From contig MPND01000001.1 in assembly GCA_002238855.1 (NCBI GenBank), positions 105,008 through 169,007 on the forward strand: DNA of 64,000 nucleotides, given 5' to 3'. Positions within the stretch are counted from its first letter, which is position 1. Each line of letters begins with the position of its first letter. Position numbers and translations under genes: made by a program. This DNA is from SAR202 cluster bacterium bin90 (GTDB lineage: Bacteria > Chloroflexota > Dehalococcoidia > Lucifugimonadales > JADFKI01). This document shows, piece by piece, positions 1 to 9,742 of this stretch. Under the pieces are notes generated by a model. It worked only from the letters and a program-made list of their open reading frames with translations. It was not told where the DNA came from and made no database searches.

Positions 1-1161
1 GCGATCCACAGCCTGAATGTTGCTGAAAACATGTTGGGAATAGGCCCTGATGACGAAGATTTGGAACGCCCTAATGTAAGTGGCTTGGTAAGTCAGCCCG
101 CGCTCAGCAGGGCAAACCGTGGCTACATGAGCTTCTTCGTCAATCGCCGCTGGGTGCAAAGTCGCATGCTCGGCTACGCGCTTGAGCAGGCGTATCACGG
201 GTTCCTGAAAGAACGTCGCTATCCTATGGCCGTCGTCAACATTGCGCTCGACTACGACCAGGTGGATGTAAATGTTCACCCGTCCAAGACCGAGGTCCGC
301 TTTCGCAGTGGCGACCGTGTATTCTCCGCAATCCAGCATGCAGTGCGGAGCACGCTGACCGCTCACTCGCCCGTGCCCGAAATTCGGGGCGCTGAGGTCG
401 GCTCTCCGGCTTATCCCTACGCTCCTTCAAGAGATTCCAGCCGCCACTTCTGGCCCATAGAGCCATTCAACGCCGCTTCTGCAACTCCCTCCGCAGTTGA
501 CGGTAACGGAGAAATCGCGTCAGATGCCCTGCAAGATACTGGGTCGGAGACTTCGACCGATGACACCGGCGGCTATACTCACAGGCAGACCCTGCCGATG
601 CTGCGTGTTCTGGGCCAGGTACAGACCACCTACATCGCTGCTGAGGGCCCCGACGGCATGTATCTCATAGACCAGCACGCCGCGCACGAGCGAGTAATGT
701 TCGAGCGCATCAAGGCAGACGCCGCGTCAGGCGAACCCCAGTCGCAAAGTCTGATGGAGCCTCTTACGATAGAACTGAACCCCATACAACAGGAACTGGT
801 AGAGACACACCAGCAGGTATTTGCCAATCTGGGGCTGTTGCTGGAACCCTTCGGAGGCAACGTCTATGTCATCCGAGCCGTGCCTGGCATACTCGTGGAC
901 CAGGACCCTGCTAAGGCGTTCATTGACATGCTTGACGAGATGGCGCAGGGCGGCGACGTGGAAACGTGGAGCGACCGAGCTGCCTACTCGATGGCATGCC
1001 ACGCCGCAATCAGGGCGGGCAAGGTGATGACGCACGCCGAGATGACTGCGCTGACGCGTCAACTGGAGCAGTGTCACCAGCCCCACACCTGTCCGCACGG
1101 ACGCCCCACGATTATCCACCTAAGCGGCACTCGCCTTGAGCGGGAGTTCGGAAGGCGATAG
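1..1161 (+). CDS. mutL: DNA mismatch repair protein MutL (5' end outside window)
   Basis: The reading frame is open from base 1, so the true start lies upstream and only about 386 residues are visible. The rest of the N-terminal ATPase/transducer domain is present (FVNRRWVQ, NVHPSKTEVRF), then a low-complexity linker of about 70 residues, then the C-terminal dimerisation/endonuclease domain. That domain carries the metal-binding signature DQHAAHERVMFE, which fits DQHA(X)2E(X)4E, together with ACHAAIRAG and CPHGRP. It should therefore be a nicking-competent MutL of the kind found in bacteria lacking MutH, unlike E. coli MutL. It would act with MutS (not in the window) in post-replicative mismatch repair. 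Confidence 0.96.
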   Translation, partial: AIHSLNVAENMLGIGPDDEDLERPNVSGLVSQPALSRANRGYMSFFVNRRWVQSRMLGYALEQAYHGFLKERRYPMAVVNIALDYDQVDVNVHPSKTEVRFRSGDRVFSAIQHAVRSTLTAHSPVPEIRGAEVGSPAYPYAPSRDSSRHFWPIEPFNAASATPSAVDGNGEIASDALQDTGSETSTDDTGGYTHRQTLPMLRVLGQVQTTYIAAEGPDGMYLIDQHAAHERVMFERIKADAASGEPQSQSLMEPLTIELNPIQQELVETHQQVFANLGLLLEPFGGNVYVIRAVPGILVDQDPAKAFIDMLDEMAQGGDVETWSDRAAYSMACHAAIRAGKVMTHAEMTALTRQLEQCHQPHTCPHGRPTIIHLSGTRLEREFGRR

Positions 1162-1193
1162 GGCTTCCCGAACGATTGATGAAAGGACACACC

Positions 1194-2201
1194 ATGAAAT
1201 TCGGAATCTTCCTCGGCGTGCAGATCTCCCCTGATGAATCTCTAGCACAGCAGATTGAGGATAGCGCGGAGCAGGTTCGCGCAGCCCGCGACGCCGGCTT
1301 CGACCTCATTTGCACAGGTCAGCATTTCCTGTCTGCGCCCTACGCGCAGCCCGCAACTCTGCCATTCCTCGCCCGCATGGCAGCAGAGTCAGGCGACATG
1401 GAGGTCGCGGCTGCCGTCATACTCGTTCCACTGCACAACCCCGTCGATGTTGCGGAGAGCGTGGCAACGATGGACGCAATCTGCAACGGGCGCTTCATAT
1501 TCGGAGTCGGCATTGGCTACCGCGATGAGGAGTTCGCTGCATTTGGCATCAAGTCCAGCGAGCGGGTTGGGCGCCTGCGCGAATCCCTCGATCTGATGAA
1601 GAAGCTCTGGACAGACGAAGAAGTAGAATACAGCGGCAAGTATTACCAGCTGCCTAAAGTAAACCCCGTCACGCGACCGGTTCAGAAGCCCCATCCGCCG
1701 ATATGGGTAGCAGCCAACAACGATGTCGCCATACGCAGAGCCGCCCGCTGGGGTTATCCTTGGTTCATCAACCCGCACGCCACCATGTCAACCATCGCCC
1801 GCCAGATATCCGTGTTCAACACGGAAATCGACAGGGTAGGGCAGCAGGCTCCCGACGCGATGCCCATGTTCCGTGAGATGTATGTCGCCGAGGACAAGGC
1901 GACGGCGCTTGAGGAGAGCCGCCCGTATCTGGAGAGCAAGTACGCCGCATACGCTTCGTGGGGACAGGACAAGGCGCTCCCCGACGAAGAGAGCTTCAGT
2001 GTTCCATTCGAGGAGCTTGCACGCGACCGCTTCCTCATTGGCTCACCTGATGACATCGTCGAAGAAATACGCCGCTACCAGGACGACCTCGGCGCCAACT
2101 ACATCATCTTCCGCATGCAGTGGCCCGGCTTGCCGCAGGCAAAGGTGCTAAGGCAACTCGACCTGCTGCGCGAAGAGGTCATTCCCCGAATAAAGCAATA
2201 G
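1194..2201 (+). CDS. LLM-class (luciferase-like) flavin/F420-dependent oxidoreductase
   Basis: 335-residue single-domain TIM-barrel protein of the bacterial luciferase-like superfamily. Family features are the early GQHF stretch, FGVGIGYRDEEF and the PHPPIWVAANN segment before the C-terminal third. The track ORF begins at a TTG (1176), but the ATG at 1194 is preceded by GAAAGGA at proper spacing and gives the usual MKFGIF start. Members use reduced FMN or F420 for oxygenation or hydride transfer on diverse organics; cofactor and substrate cannot be read from sequence. It follows mutL by 32 bases and is followed one base later by a small membrane protein. A second, divergent member lies at 5.2-6.3 kb, and expansion of this family is typical of SAR202-type Chloroflexota. 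Confidence 0.9.
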   Translation: MKFGIFLGVQISPDESLAQQIEDSAEQVRAARDAGFDLICTGQHFLSAPYAQPATLPFLARMAAESGDMEVAAAVILVPLHNPVDVAESVATMDAICNGRFIFGVGIGYRDEEFAAFGIKSSERVGRLRESLDLMKKLWTDEEVEYSGKYYQLPKVNPVTRPVQKPHPPIWVAANNDVAIRRAARWGYPWFINPHATMSTIARQISVFNTEIDRVGQQAPDAMPMFREMYVAEDKATALEESRPYLESKYAAYASWGQDKALPDEESFSVPFEELARDRFLIGSPDDIVEEIRRYQDDLGANYIIFRMQWPGLPQAKVLRQLDLLREEVIPRIKQ

Positions 2202-2202
2202 C

Positions 2203-2436
2203 ATGGAAGGTTTTGGCAGAGGACTGCTTTTCATTGGCGTCGCAGTCGCAGTTCTCGGACTAGCCATTATGCTTGCTCCGAAGATCCCGCTCCTCGGCAA
2301 GCTGCCGGGCGACCTTGTCTTTAGGCGCGGCGAATCCACATTCTACTTTCCGCTTGCCACATCCCTTGCCATATCCATTGTCGTCAGCCTCGTCCTCTCC
2401 GTGCTGCTGAACATAGCGTACCGCCTGTTCAGATAA
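2203..2436 (+). CDS. DUF2905 family small membrane protein
   Basis: 77-residue protein with two hydrophobic helices (residues about 7-25 and 48-70) separated by a conserved loop containing LGKLPGDLVF, the hallmark of DUF2905. It starts one base after the stop of the LLM oxidoreductase, so the two are probably translationally coupled. The family function is unknown; it is a common short inner-membrane protein in Firmicutes and Chloroflexota. It is convergent with the BNR-repeat gene, whose stop lies 11 bases away. Confidence 0.85.
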   Translation: MEGFGRGLLFIGVAVAVLGLAIMLAPKIPLLGKLPGDLVFRRGESTFYFPLATSLAISIVVSLVLSVLLNIAYRLFR

Positions 2437-2447
2437 TCGCCGAGAAC

Positions 2448-3581
2448 CTAGAACTGCGCCACCTCCACCGAGTTTATCGGTGGCAGATTGTCTATCAGCA
2501 GCTCCCAGCTGTCGCCCTCGTTCCTGCTGTAAAATATCTGTCCGTTAGTCGTGCCCACATAGACGCCGCACGGATCGAGCGAGTCCGTCGCCATGCCCTC
2601 TCGCATGCTGTGCAGGTAGGCATTCCGCTGCGGCAGACCGTTCGTCAGCGCCTCCCAGTCCGCGCCGCCGTTGCGACTTCGGAACACTCGGAACATGTTG
2701 CCGCTAACGATTCGGAATTCACCGCCGACCTCGCCTTTTTCTATGGCATTGTCTTCTGGCAGTACATACAGCGTCCTTGGATCGCGAGGGTGCAGCGCAA
2801 GCGCAAGCCCGAAGCGGGAGGGCAGCCCATCCGTAATGTCCACCCATGACAGCCCACCATCATCGCTGCGATAGGTGCCGCAGTGGTTCTGCTGGTAGAG
2901 CAGTCCCTCAGTTGCCGGATGACTGAGCAGCTTATGAGGGCACTGCCCGAACTCCAAGTCTTCCTCGTCCGGTATGAAGTCCGCGCGCACGCCCTTGTTC
3001 AGTGGCTTCCAGCTTTCACCGCCGTCGCCTGTCCCATACACTCCGGCCGCCGAGATGCCGACCCACATGCGCGCGGGATTCTGATCGTCCAACGCTATGC
3101 TGTGCATGCAAAGCCCACCCATGCCAGGAAACCAGTGCTCACGCGTCGGATGGTCCGCGATGCTGCGTATCTCCGCCCAGTTCACCCCGCCGTCATCGCT
3201 TCTGAACAGCGATGCAGGATCAGCGCTTGCGTACAGCACACCCGGCTCACTTGCTCTCCCAGGCTTGATGTGCCATATCCTGTTCAGCGTCTCGCCCTCG
3301 CGGTCGGCGAACTTGGGTGGCGTTTCGGCTGTCAGCCAGTTCTCCCCCAGGTCGTGGCTGATGTGAATCTCCGCGCCCCAGATCATGTAATTCACAGCCG
3401 CATACACGGTGCCGCCGTTTCGCCCGTCCTGAACGAAGTGGTACACATCACCGCCGCGACAGTAAACTTCGGACAGCTCCCACTTCTTGCGTGCCGCGTT
3501 GCCCGACAGCACGAATGCGCCCTTGCGTGTGCCCACAAGCAGGGCGACTTCCGGGAATGATGCACCGTTCGAATATGACAT
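2448..3581 (-). CDS. BNR/Asp-box repeat beta-propeller protein (sialidase/sortilin-like fold)
   Basis: 377 residues with five visible Asp boxes (S-x-D-x-G-x-x-W type): FRSDDGGVNW, YGTGDGGESW, YRSDDGGLSW, FRSRNGGADW and YSRNEGDSW. These define a multi-bladed propeller of the WD40/YVTN/BNR class. The conserved opening VGTRKGAF is characteristic of a widespread bacterial group often labelled exo-alpha-sialidase or glycosyl hydrolase, though I see no evidence for sialidase catalysis. There is no signal peptide. I chose ATG 3581 over GTG 3593 because GAGG sits six bases upstream of it. The biological role is unknown. Confidence 0.85.
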   Translation of the reverse strand: MSYSNGASFPEVALLVGTRKGAFVLSGNAARKKWELSEVYCRGGDVYHFVQDGRNGGTVYAAVNYMIWGAEIHISHDLGENWLTAETPPKFADREGETLNRIWHIKPGRASEPGVLYASADPASLFRSDDGGVNWAEIRSIADHPTREHWFPGMGGLCMHSIALDDQNPARMWVGISAAGVYGTGDGGESWKPLNKGVRADFIPDEEDLEFGQCPHKLLSHPATEGLLYQQNHCGTYRSDDGGLSWVDITDGLPSRFGLALALHPRDPRTLYVLPEDNAIEKGEVGGEFRIVSGNMFRVFRSRNGGADWEALTNGLPQRNAYLHSMREGMATDSLDPCGVYVGTTNGQIFYSRNEGDSWELLIDNLPPINSVEVAQF

Positions 3582-3670
3582 CGCCAACCTCACTTCACCA
3601 GAATAGCTCTGCTATCTATTCCAGAATGAAAGTGAGATTGGCGTCAAGAAGAAGTGCGGCGCTGTTTGGG

Positions 3671-4630
3671 CTATTCTATCGGCGCGCCCGCCGTATAAAC
3701 CTCGTGGGAGTAGGCGACGATTGAAGGATCAGGTACGTATGCCACCTCTGGGTCTTTGTCCTTATAGTCCATGACATTTATGAGGTGTCGCATGGCGTTG
3801 ATACGTGCCCGCTTCTTGTCGTCGGACTTGACGATGGTCCACGGGGCGACTTCGAAGTTCGTCAGCAGGAACATCGCTTCCTTTGCCTCGGTGTACTCCC
3901 GCCACTTGTCAATCGACCTGATATCTACGGGGCTCACCTTCCAGTGTTTAAGCGGATCGCTGGAACGCGACTGGAATCTCCGCAACTGCTCCTTCTGGCT
4001 GACGGAGAAGTACAGCTTGATCAGCTTAATGCCGCTGTCAACGATCATCCGCTCCAGCATTGGCACATGTCGCATGAACCGCCTGTACTCAGGGTCCGTT
4101 GAGAAGCCCATCACACGTTCCACGCCCGCTCGGTTATACCACGAGCGGTCGAAGAGCACGATCTCGCCGGAAGTCGGGAAGTGGCGAATGTAGCGCTGAA
4201 AGTACCATTGTCCTAGTTCTACCTCTGACGGCTTGTCCAATGCGACAACGCGCGCGGTGCGTGGGTTCCAGTGCTCCATGAATCGCCTGATTGTACCGCC
4301 CTTACCTGCAGCGTCGCGCCCTTCGAAGAGTATGATCGCCCTGTCGCCGGTCTCCCGCATGGAGTTCTGCAACTTCATCATCTCTATCTGCAGCATGCGC
4401 TTTTCGGCCTCGTATTCCTTGCGGCGCATTAGCTCTCCGTATGGGTAGATGTTCTCCCTGAAGTAACGAGATCGCACATGGGGCACGATGCTTGTCGGAT
4501 CATCAAGCGGCTCCGCGTCGAGAATCGGCGAAACTATCGGCTCAAGCTCTACTGGGATGACACCATTTGGTGAATCCTGATTAAGTTGGTCTTTGTCTGT
4601 GGTTGAGCTCTTTTCCAGCACAGTACTCAC
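3671..4630 (-). CDS. ppk2: Polyphosphate kinase 2 family protein (class I-like PPK2)
   Basis: 319 residues. After a poorly conserved acidic N-terminus of about 60 residues comes a P-loop kinase fold with Walker A GRDAAGKGG (residues 104-112), the lid region around residues 140-155 and Walker B-like VLFDRSWYNRAGVERVMG. These are signatures of PPK2, which transfers phosphate between polyphosphate and nucleotides, usually NDP to NTP for single-domain class I enzymes. The substrate base is not predictable. It appears monocistronic, with about 90-130 bases of spacer on either side. Confidence 0.93.
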   Translation of the reverse strand: MSTVLEKSSTTDKDQLNQDSPNGVIPVELEPIVSPILDAEPLDDPTSIVPHVRSRYFRENIYPYGELMRRKEYEAEKRMLQIEMMKLQNSMRETGDRAIILFEGRDAAGKGGTIRRFMEHWNPRTARVVALDKPSEVELGQWYFQRYIRHFPTSGEIVLFDRSWYNRAGVERVMGFSTDPEYRRFMRHVPMLERMIVDSGIKLIKLYFSVSQKEQLRRFQSRSSDPLKHWKVSPVDIRSIDKWREYTEAKEAMFLLTNFEVAPWTIVKSDDKKRARINAMRHLINVMDYKDKDPEVAYVPDPSIVAYSHEVYTAGAPIE

Positions 4631-4758
4631 CCCCGGGGCTTCAAAGCATTAACTGGGACACCCTGTATTCTGCCATAGAATACCTTTGATGGCGGTCAAT
4701 TGCAAACTGTATTAGCAGCAGCCGTGGCATATAATTTATTCTTGGCTAAACGCTGCCG

Positions 4759-5100
4759 CTACCAGTTCAGCAGCCCCGGCTTCTGCGCTTTCCAGCCCTC
4801 ATCGGACGGGAATACTGTGTTCATTGGGACTGCCTGCGTGTCACCGTCGAACCAGTCCTGAACCGTCTCGCGCCACTTCTTGTAGTGGGGAGCGTTGCGA
4901 TGCGCCGTCATGTGTGCATCTTCGTCCACATAGACCTCATAAAGGTAGAACCTGTTCGGATTGGTCTTGTCTTCCAGGATGTCGAAGCGCATGCAGCCGG
5001 GCTCGTCCCTCACGCTACCCTGGCTGTCCCCTAGGCTCGCCTCTTTGAACTGCTCTCGAAATCCCGGCTTTATATTTATCGTCACGAATATCGCGTGCAT
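4759..5100 (-). CDS. ABM-domain putative quinol monooxygenase
   Basis: 113-residue ferredoxin-like alpha/beta barrel of the antibiotic-biosynthesis-monooxygenase family: an early FVTINIKPG strand, the PGCMRFDIL motif, FYLYEVY, and H residues around AHRNAPHYKKW. Proteins of this size (YgiN/LsrG-like) act as dimers on quinols or small oxidised metabolites without a bound cofactor. A clear GGAG lies seven bases before the ATG. It sits just upstream of the second LLM oxidoreductase on the same strand but with a gap of 116 bases and opposite order of transcription (LLM first), so co-transcription is possible but unproven. Confidence 0.85.
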   Translation of the reverse strand: MHAIFVTINIKPGFREQFKEASLGDSQGSVRDEPGCMRFDILEDKTNPNRFYLYEVYVDEDAHMTAHRNAPHYKKWRETVQDWFDGDTQAVPMNTVFPSDEGWKAQKPGLLNW

Positions 5101-5216
5101 ACTGTTTCTCCTTGCAATTTAGCTAATCGTTCCCGTGCTTCAACCTGCGTAGGGTTATACCTTCATCCCAGGTGGAATTATATTTGCGCTTCTCAGTCTG
5201 TTCAAGTCAATACCGC

Positions 5217-6251
5217 CTAACTGAATTTCGGCATGATCTGCTCGGCGAATATGCGCATGCTGCTCTCGGCAGCATCCCACGACATATCGCCTATCCTGAA
5301 CTGCACCATGATTCCGCCCACCCCCGCTTCCTGCAGTGCGGCAACGGTTTCTGCCACCGTTTCCGGCGAACCATAAACCAGGTCATCTTCTGGACCTGCA
5401 TCGGAGCCGGCATATATCGCTTCCACCTCCGCCTGCTCGGATTTCGTATTCATCCTTTTGCGTCCACCGTTTATGTGCTTCAAGCTGTCAGCGTTAGCCG
5501 GGCGCGCAATCTCAGCCGCTTCGGCATCCGTCTCAGCAACCACTCCGTTAAACCATATCCAGCACTTCGATGTCGCCGCTGAGATCCCATCATCATCGTA
5601 GCCCGCGTCCGCCATCGTGCTGCGATAAAGGTCGAACATGTGCCGTATCCTGTCCATTGAAGACATCGACAGCATGAATGGCCTGCCTTGACGCGCCATC
5701 TGAAGCAGGGAGTTCTCGCTGGCAATCGCCCGAATCAGCGGCGGATGCGGGTCCTGCACCACCTTGGGCCGCAACACCGGTATCTCCACATTCCAATGCT
5801 TGCCCTCGTGTCGGTAACGCTCGCCCGCCCACGCCTTCACCAGGATCTCCTCAGCTTCTAGTAGCCGCTCCTGCGCCTGCTCGTACTTCACGCCATATCC
5901 ACGGTACTCGTAGCGATTGAACGCAGACCCTCGCGCAGTGCCGACCATAATACGTCCGCCGCTCAGATTGTCTAGCAGCGCGATCTGCTCCGCAAGCCTC
6001 ACCGGATGATGAAACGCGGTCTGCACCGCAGAAAAACCTATGCGCACCTGCTTGGTCCGCGCGACCACAGCCCCTCCGAACGCCATTGGGTCCGCATAGG
6101 TGCATACCCCGTCGAAGTGGTGCTCGCCCAGCCATACGGAATGATAGCCAAGCCGGTCGGCAAGCTCGGTTTCGGCGAGCGCATCATTCACAACCTGGTA
6201 GTCTGAGTCCGGCGTTCTGCTCTCCGGAAATAGGAAATCTCCAAACTTCAT
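5217..6251 (-). CDS. LLM-class flavin-dependent oxidoreductase (second paralogue)
   Basis: 344-residue luciferase-like monooxygenase fold. Features include the GEHHFDG stretch near residue 45, FHHPVRLAEQIALLD, GRIMVGTARG and PHPPLIRA. It is only distantly similar to the protein at 1194-2201; the GEHHF-type core is closer to the alkanal/luciferase subgroup. The ORF extends upstream to 6287, but ATG 6251 has GGAGA at ideal spacing and gives the family-typical MKFGDF opening. It follows recQ by 16 bases and is probably in the same transcript. Substrate unknown. Confidence 0.9.
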   Translation of the reverse strand: MKFGDFLFPESRTPDSDYQVVNDALAETELADRLGYHSVWLGEHHFDGVCTYADPMAFGGAVVARTKQVRIGFSAVQTAFHHPVRLAEQIALLDNLSGGRIMVGTARGSAFNRYEYRGYGVKYEQAQERLLEAEEILVKAWAGERYRHEGKHWNVEIPVLRPKVVQDPHPPLIRAIASENSLLQMARQGRPFMLSMSSMDRIRHMFDLYRSTMADAGYDDDGISAATSKCWIWFNGVVAETDAEAAEIARPANADSLKHINGGRKRMNTKSEQAEVEAIYAGSDAGPEDDLVYGSPETVAETVAALQEAGVGGIMVQFRIGDMSWDAAESSMRIFAEQIMPKFS

Positions 6252-6267
6252 ACAGTCTCCTGTCCTG

Positions 6268-8481
6268 TCATTTATCACCGTTCGCACTGATCTCTCTGGT
6301 GCGCTGGCTCACATAAGCCCGCACCAATCTGATCTCCTCGTAGGAAAAGCCCTCTCCAAGCAGTTCCTTCACTGGCGCAAGTCTGGTGTAGCCTACCTCA
6401 TCGAAAGCGTTCTGAATGCGCTCCACACGATCATCTTTAGGAAGCAGCGGGCGCAGATCGAGCGCATCCCCGCGCTGCACCAGCATCTCGATGTGCGCGA
6501 CTATCGTGTTGACAGACAGATCGCGCTCTTGCGACGCTTGTTCTATCGAATAGCCTTGCTGAATAAGCGCGTTGGTCTTCTCATAGGTGGTAGTCCGCTC
6601 ACCGCTCCGGCGCTCACCCGAAATGGCGCTTCTGCTATTCATACTGAATTCGGTACGGTCTTCCAGCCCTTTCTCCCGGGCATATTCGCAGATAACCGCC
6701 AGGAACTCGTCGCCATACCTATTCAGTTTCACAGCGCCCACCCCAGATATCCGAGACAGGCTATTCAGATTCTGCGGAAAGAAGTGCGCCATCTGCTGCA
6801 AGGTCGCGTCTCCGAAGACGACATACGGCGGCACGCCATCACTGCTGGCAATCCCCCTGCGAAGCGAGCGTAGCTTCTCGAACAGACCGTGGTCAAATTC
6901 GAGGGTACTACGACGGCGACCAACCGCTTCTTCAACCTCAATTTCACTCCTTCTCGGCCTGGCGAGAATCAACCGCTCCCTCTCCTTCAGCATTGTACGC
7001 CCCGCCTCGGTCACTCCCAGCGTCGCGTACTCCTCGCTGTTCTGGTACAGAAACCCTCTGTCCACCAGCAATCTGGAAATATCTCTGATGTCGTTGTCGG
7101 ATAAGTCGTCAACGATGTCATACACACTGAGCTTGTCGTGCCCCAGTCTGAGCACGCGCTCTGCCTTCGAACCACGCAGCACCTGCGCGATGTGGCCCGC
7201 CCCAAAGCGCTCCCCTGTGCGTATCACCGCGGACAGAATCTTCTGGGCGATGATGGTAGCGTCGAAATCCTCGCGCTCAGCGAGGCACACATCGCATCCG
7301 CCGCAGTCGTGTGGCTCACCATCGCCGCCACCGACAATGGAGTCGTCTCCGAAATAGTTCAGCAGGTACTGGCGGCGGCACGTCTGAAGTTGGCAGTATT
7401 CGATGACTTGGTCCAGCTTCCGCTGTGCATTCTGCTTTTCTTTCCTGTCCTCAATCTGGTCTATGAAGAAGTCCTGCTTAATCTTGTCGCCATACGAATA
7501 GAACATCACGCAATCGCTAGGCAGACCGTCCCTGCCTGCGCGCCCCGTCTGCTGGTAGTATGCCTCCAGCGATTTTGGCAGTTCCTGGTGGACCACCAGC
7601 CGCACGTCCGGCTTATCGATCCCCATGCCGAACGCGATGGTAGCAGCGATGATGTTCGCCTCGTCGCGTATGAAGCGCTCTTGATTCAGTCGTCGCGTCC
7701 CCGCATCCATTCCCGCGTGGTACGGCAATGCCTGGAATCCTTCGTCTCCAAGCCTGTCCGACAATTCCTCGGTATCCTTGCGTGAAAGGCAGTATATGAT
7801 GGCGGACTCGCCTCTGCGCTCTCTCAGAAGCCGCACAAGTTGCTCGTAAGCGCGACGCTTTGGACGCACCTCGTATTGGAGATTCGGCCGGTCAAAACTG
7901 GCGATGAACTGCTTAGGTCTATTCAACCCAAGCTGAGTGACTATGTCGCCGCGTACTCTGTTCGTCGCCGTCGCTGTCAGCGCGATGAAGGGAACGTCCG
8001 GAAGACTCTGCCTCAGATTCCCCAGCGTCCGGTAGTCCGGTCGAAAGTCGTGCCCCCACTCCGATATGCAATGTGCCTCGTCCACCGCCACAAGGCTCAC
8101 TTTTAGCGTACCCAGAAATGATCTGAAGTCCGCTAGTGCGAGTCTCTCCGGCGCCAAGTACAGGATCTTCAGCGCGCCACTTTGCGCCTGCGCCTGCACG
8201 CGGCTGATCTCGGCATAAGTCAATGAGCCGTTGATGAACTCCGCCGGAACGCCGTTGGTTCTCAGCCCGTCCACCTGGTCCTTCATCAGCGCGATCAGTG
8301 GCGAAATCACCAGCGTGAGTCCGTCCAGACGGAGCGCTGGAAGCTGATAGCACAGCGACTTGCCGCCGCCGGTAGGCATAATAACGAGAGTATCCTGCTT
8401 CCCTAGCACACCCTCGATTATCTCCTCTTGGAGCGGTCTGAAAGCGTCGTAACCGAAGTATGTCTTGAGCAGGTCTCTCAT
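6268..8481 (-). CDS. recQ: ATP-dependent DNA helicase RecQ
   Basis: 737 residues from ATG 8481 (MRDLLKTYFGY); the longer track start adds 22 residues with no family support. The domain order is complete: helicase core with Walker A PTGGGKS and DEAHCISEWGHDFRPDY, motif VI QTGRAGRDG, the RQC zinc module (CRRQYLLNYF then CGGCDVC), an HRDC domain around residues 530-610, and a C-terminal helix-turn-helix helicase-associated domain (VNTIVAHIEML). It unwinds DNA 3'-5' in recombination and fork repair. It is divergent from the ornithine-cyclodeaminase-like gene; the 176-base spacer should hold both promoters, but I found no convincing pair of boxes. Confidence 0.96.
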   Translation of the reverse strand: MRDLLKTYFGYDAFRPLQEEIIEGVLGKQDTLVIMPTGGGKSLCYQLPALRLDGLTLVISPLIALMKDQVDGLRTNGVPAEFINGSLTYAEISRVQAQAQSGALKILYLAPERLALADFRSFLGTLKVSLVAVDEAHCISEWGHDFRPDYRTLGNLRQSLPDVPFIALTATATNRVRGDIVTQLGLNRPKQFIASFDRPNLQYEVRPKRRAYEQLVRLLRERRGESAIIYCLSRKDTEELSDRLGDEGFQALPYHAGMDAGTRRLNQERFIRDEANIIAATIAFGMGIDKPDVRLVVHQELPKSLEAYYQQTGRAGRDGLPSDCVMFYSYGDKIKQDFFIDQIEDRKEKQNAQRKLDQVIEYCQLQTCRRQYLLNYFGDDSIVGGGDGEPHDCGGCDVCLAEREDFDATIIAQKILSAVIRTGERFGAGHIAQVLRGSKAERVLRLGHDKLSVYDIVDDLSDNDIRDISRLLVDRGFLYQNSEEYATLGVTEAGRTMLKERERLILARPRRSEIEVEEAVGRRRSTLEFDHGLFEKLRSLRRGIASSDGVPPYVVFGDATLQQMAHFFPQNLNSLSRISGVGAVKLNRYGDEFLAVICEYAREKGLEDRTEFSMNSRSAISGERRSGERTTTYEKTNALIQQGYSIEQASQERDLSVNTIVAHIEMLVQRGDALDLRPLLPKDDRVERIQNAFDEVGYTRLAPVKELLGEGFSYEEIRLVRAYVSQRTREISANGDK

Positions 8482-8657
8482 CTTTTCTAACCTGTTTATT
8501 CTCCGAAACCGTGTGCCAACTATTGTTCGCCAAACTCGTAACGCCAATTGATGATACTATAACGAATGGCAAATGATACACAATTCGATTGTGACTTGGG
8601 ATACAATAAGATAGTTCAAATCACAGATTCGCATTTAGGTAGTATGGGAGGCAACAC

Positions 8658-9644
8658 ATGGCTTTGCTGCTAAACCGCGAGACTATTCAGGGACTCCTTA
8701 CCATGAGCGATACTATCGCACTACTCGAGAGGGCATTTGAAGAACTTGCATCCGGAGAAGCCGCGATGCCCGCTCGCACTGTAATGGCCGACCCATCGCA
8801 CAACGGCTGGTACGGCTTTATGCCCGCTCACCTGAAGGGAATGGGCACAATAGGCATCAAGGCAGTCACGGTCTTCAAAGACAACCCTGCAAAGTTCAAC
8901 ATGCCTAGCACTTTGGCGTCTATCATCCTGCTCGATGTAGAGACGGGGCAGACCATTTCGGTAATGGACGGCGGCTTCATCACCGCAATGCGCACCGGCG
9001 GCGTTTCCGGCGTGGCAACAAAGTACCTGGCGCGTGAGGATGCGAAGGTCGCAGGTGTGCTCGGAATGGGTGTACAGGCGCGTGCCCAGTGCGAAGGCAT
9101 GGCGGTCGCGCGCAATCTCGACAGCCTTGTATGCTTCTCGATGGACCCGCCTGAGGCTCAGCAACAGTTCGCCAGCGATATTTCAGAGAAGACCGGGGTC
9201 AGCGTCAGCCTCGCTGGCAGCGTTCAGGAAGTTGTTGAGAGTGTGGACATTCTTGCGCTCGCCACGACTGCGGCAACGCCGATAGTTGACGGTTCCTGGC
9301 TGCCGGAAGGACTGCACATTAACGCCATAGGCTCCCACGCCCCAGGCCTACGCGAACTCGACACCTCAAGCGTCGTCAAGTCAAAGATAATCTGCGACCA
9401 TAAGGAAGCATGTCTCGCAGAGGCAGGCGACATCCAGATGCCCATCGAGGAAGGCGCACTATCCCCTGACGACATCTACGGCGAAATAGGCGAACTCGTG
9501 ACGGGAACGAAGCAGGGCAGGGAGAGCGACAACGAGATAACCCTCTTTAAGAGCGTGGGCCTTTCTATCCAGGACATCTCCACTGCCTACCACGTCTATC
9601 AACAGGCTGTGGAGCAGGGCAAAGGAACAGAGTTCGATTTCTAA
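8658..9644 (+). CDS. Ornithine cyclodeaminase / mu-crystallin family NAD(P)-dependent enzyme
   Basis: 328 residues with the substrate-binding N-terminal half (MPSTLASIILLD, MRTGGVSGVATKYLA) and a Rossmann domain beginning GMGVQARAQ, followed by the family motif NEITLFKSVG near the end. The family includes ornithine cyclodeaminase, alanine dehydrogenase, ketimine and pyrroline-2-carboxylate reductases, and the exact reaction cannot be assigned. GGAGG lies eight bases before the ATG. The next gene, plsY-like, starts 98 bases downstream on the same strand. Confidence 0.88.
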   Translation: MALLLNRETIQGLLTMSDTIALLERAFEELASGEAAMPARTVMADPSHNGWYGFMPAHLKGMGTIGIKAVTVFKDNPAKFNMPSTLASIILLDVETGQTISVMDGGFITAMRTGGVSGVATKYLAREDAKVAGVLGMGVQARAQCEGMAVARNLDSLVCFSMDPPEAQQQFASDISEKTGVSVSLAGSVQEVVESVDILALATTAATPIVDGSWLPEGLHINAIGSHAPGLRELDTSSVVKSKIICDHKEACLAEAGDIQMPIEEGALSPDDIYGEIGELVTGTKQGRESDNEITLFKSVGLSIQDISTAYHVYQQAVEQGKGTEFDF

Positions 9645-9742
9645 GAAATCTGCCTGCAAACTTGTTTTTTGTTGTTCAAGTTTTGAATTATAATGTAATA
9701 AAGGACCCCGCGTAGTCATAGCTCCGGAAGAGGCCCGAAACT

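Noticed and set aside
2448-3581. Functional sialidase
   Set aside because: Only Asp boxes are visible; the arginine triad, Tyr/Glu nucleophile pair and signal peptide of true sialidases could not be identified.
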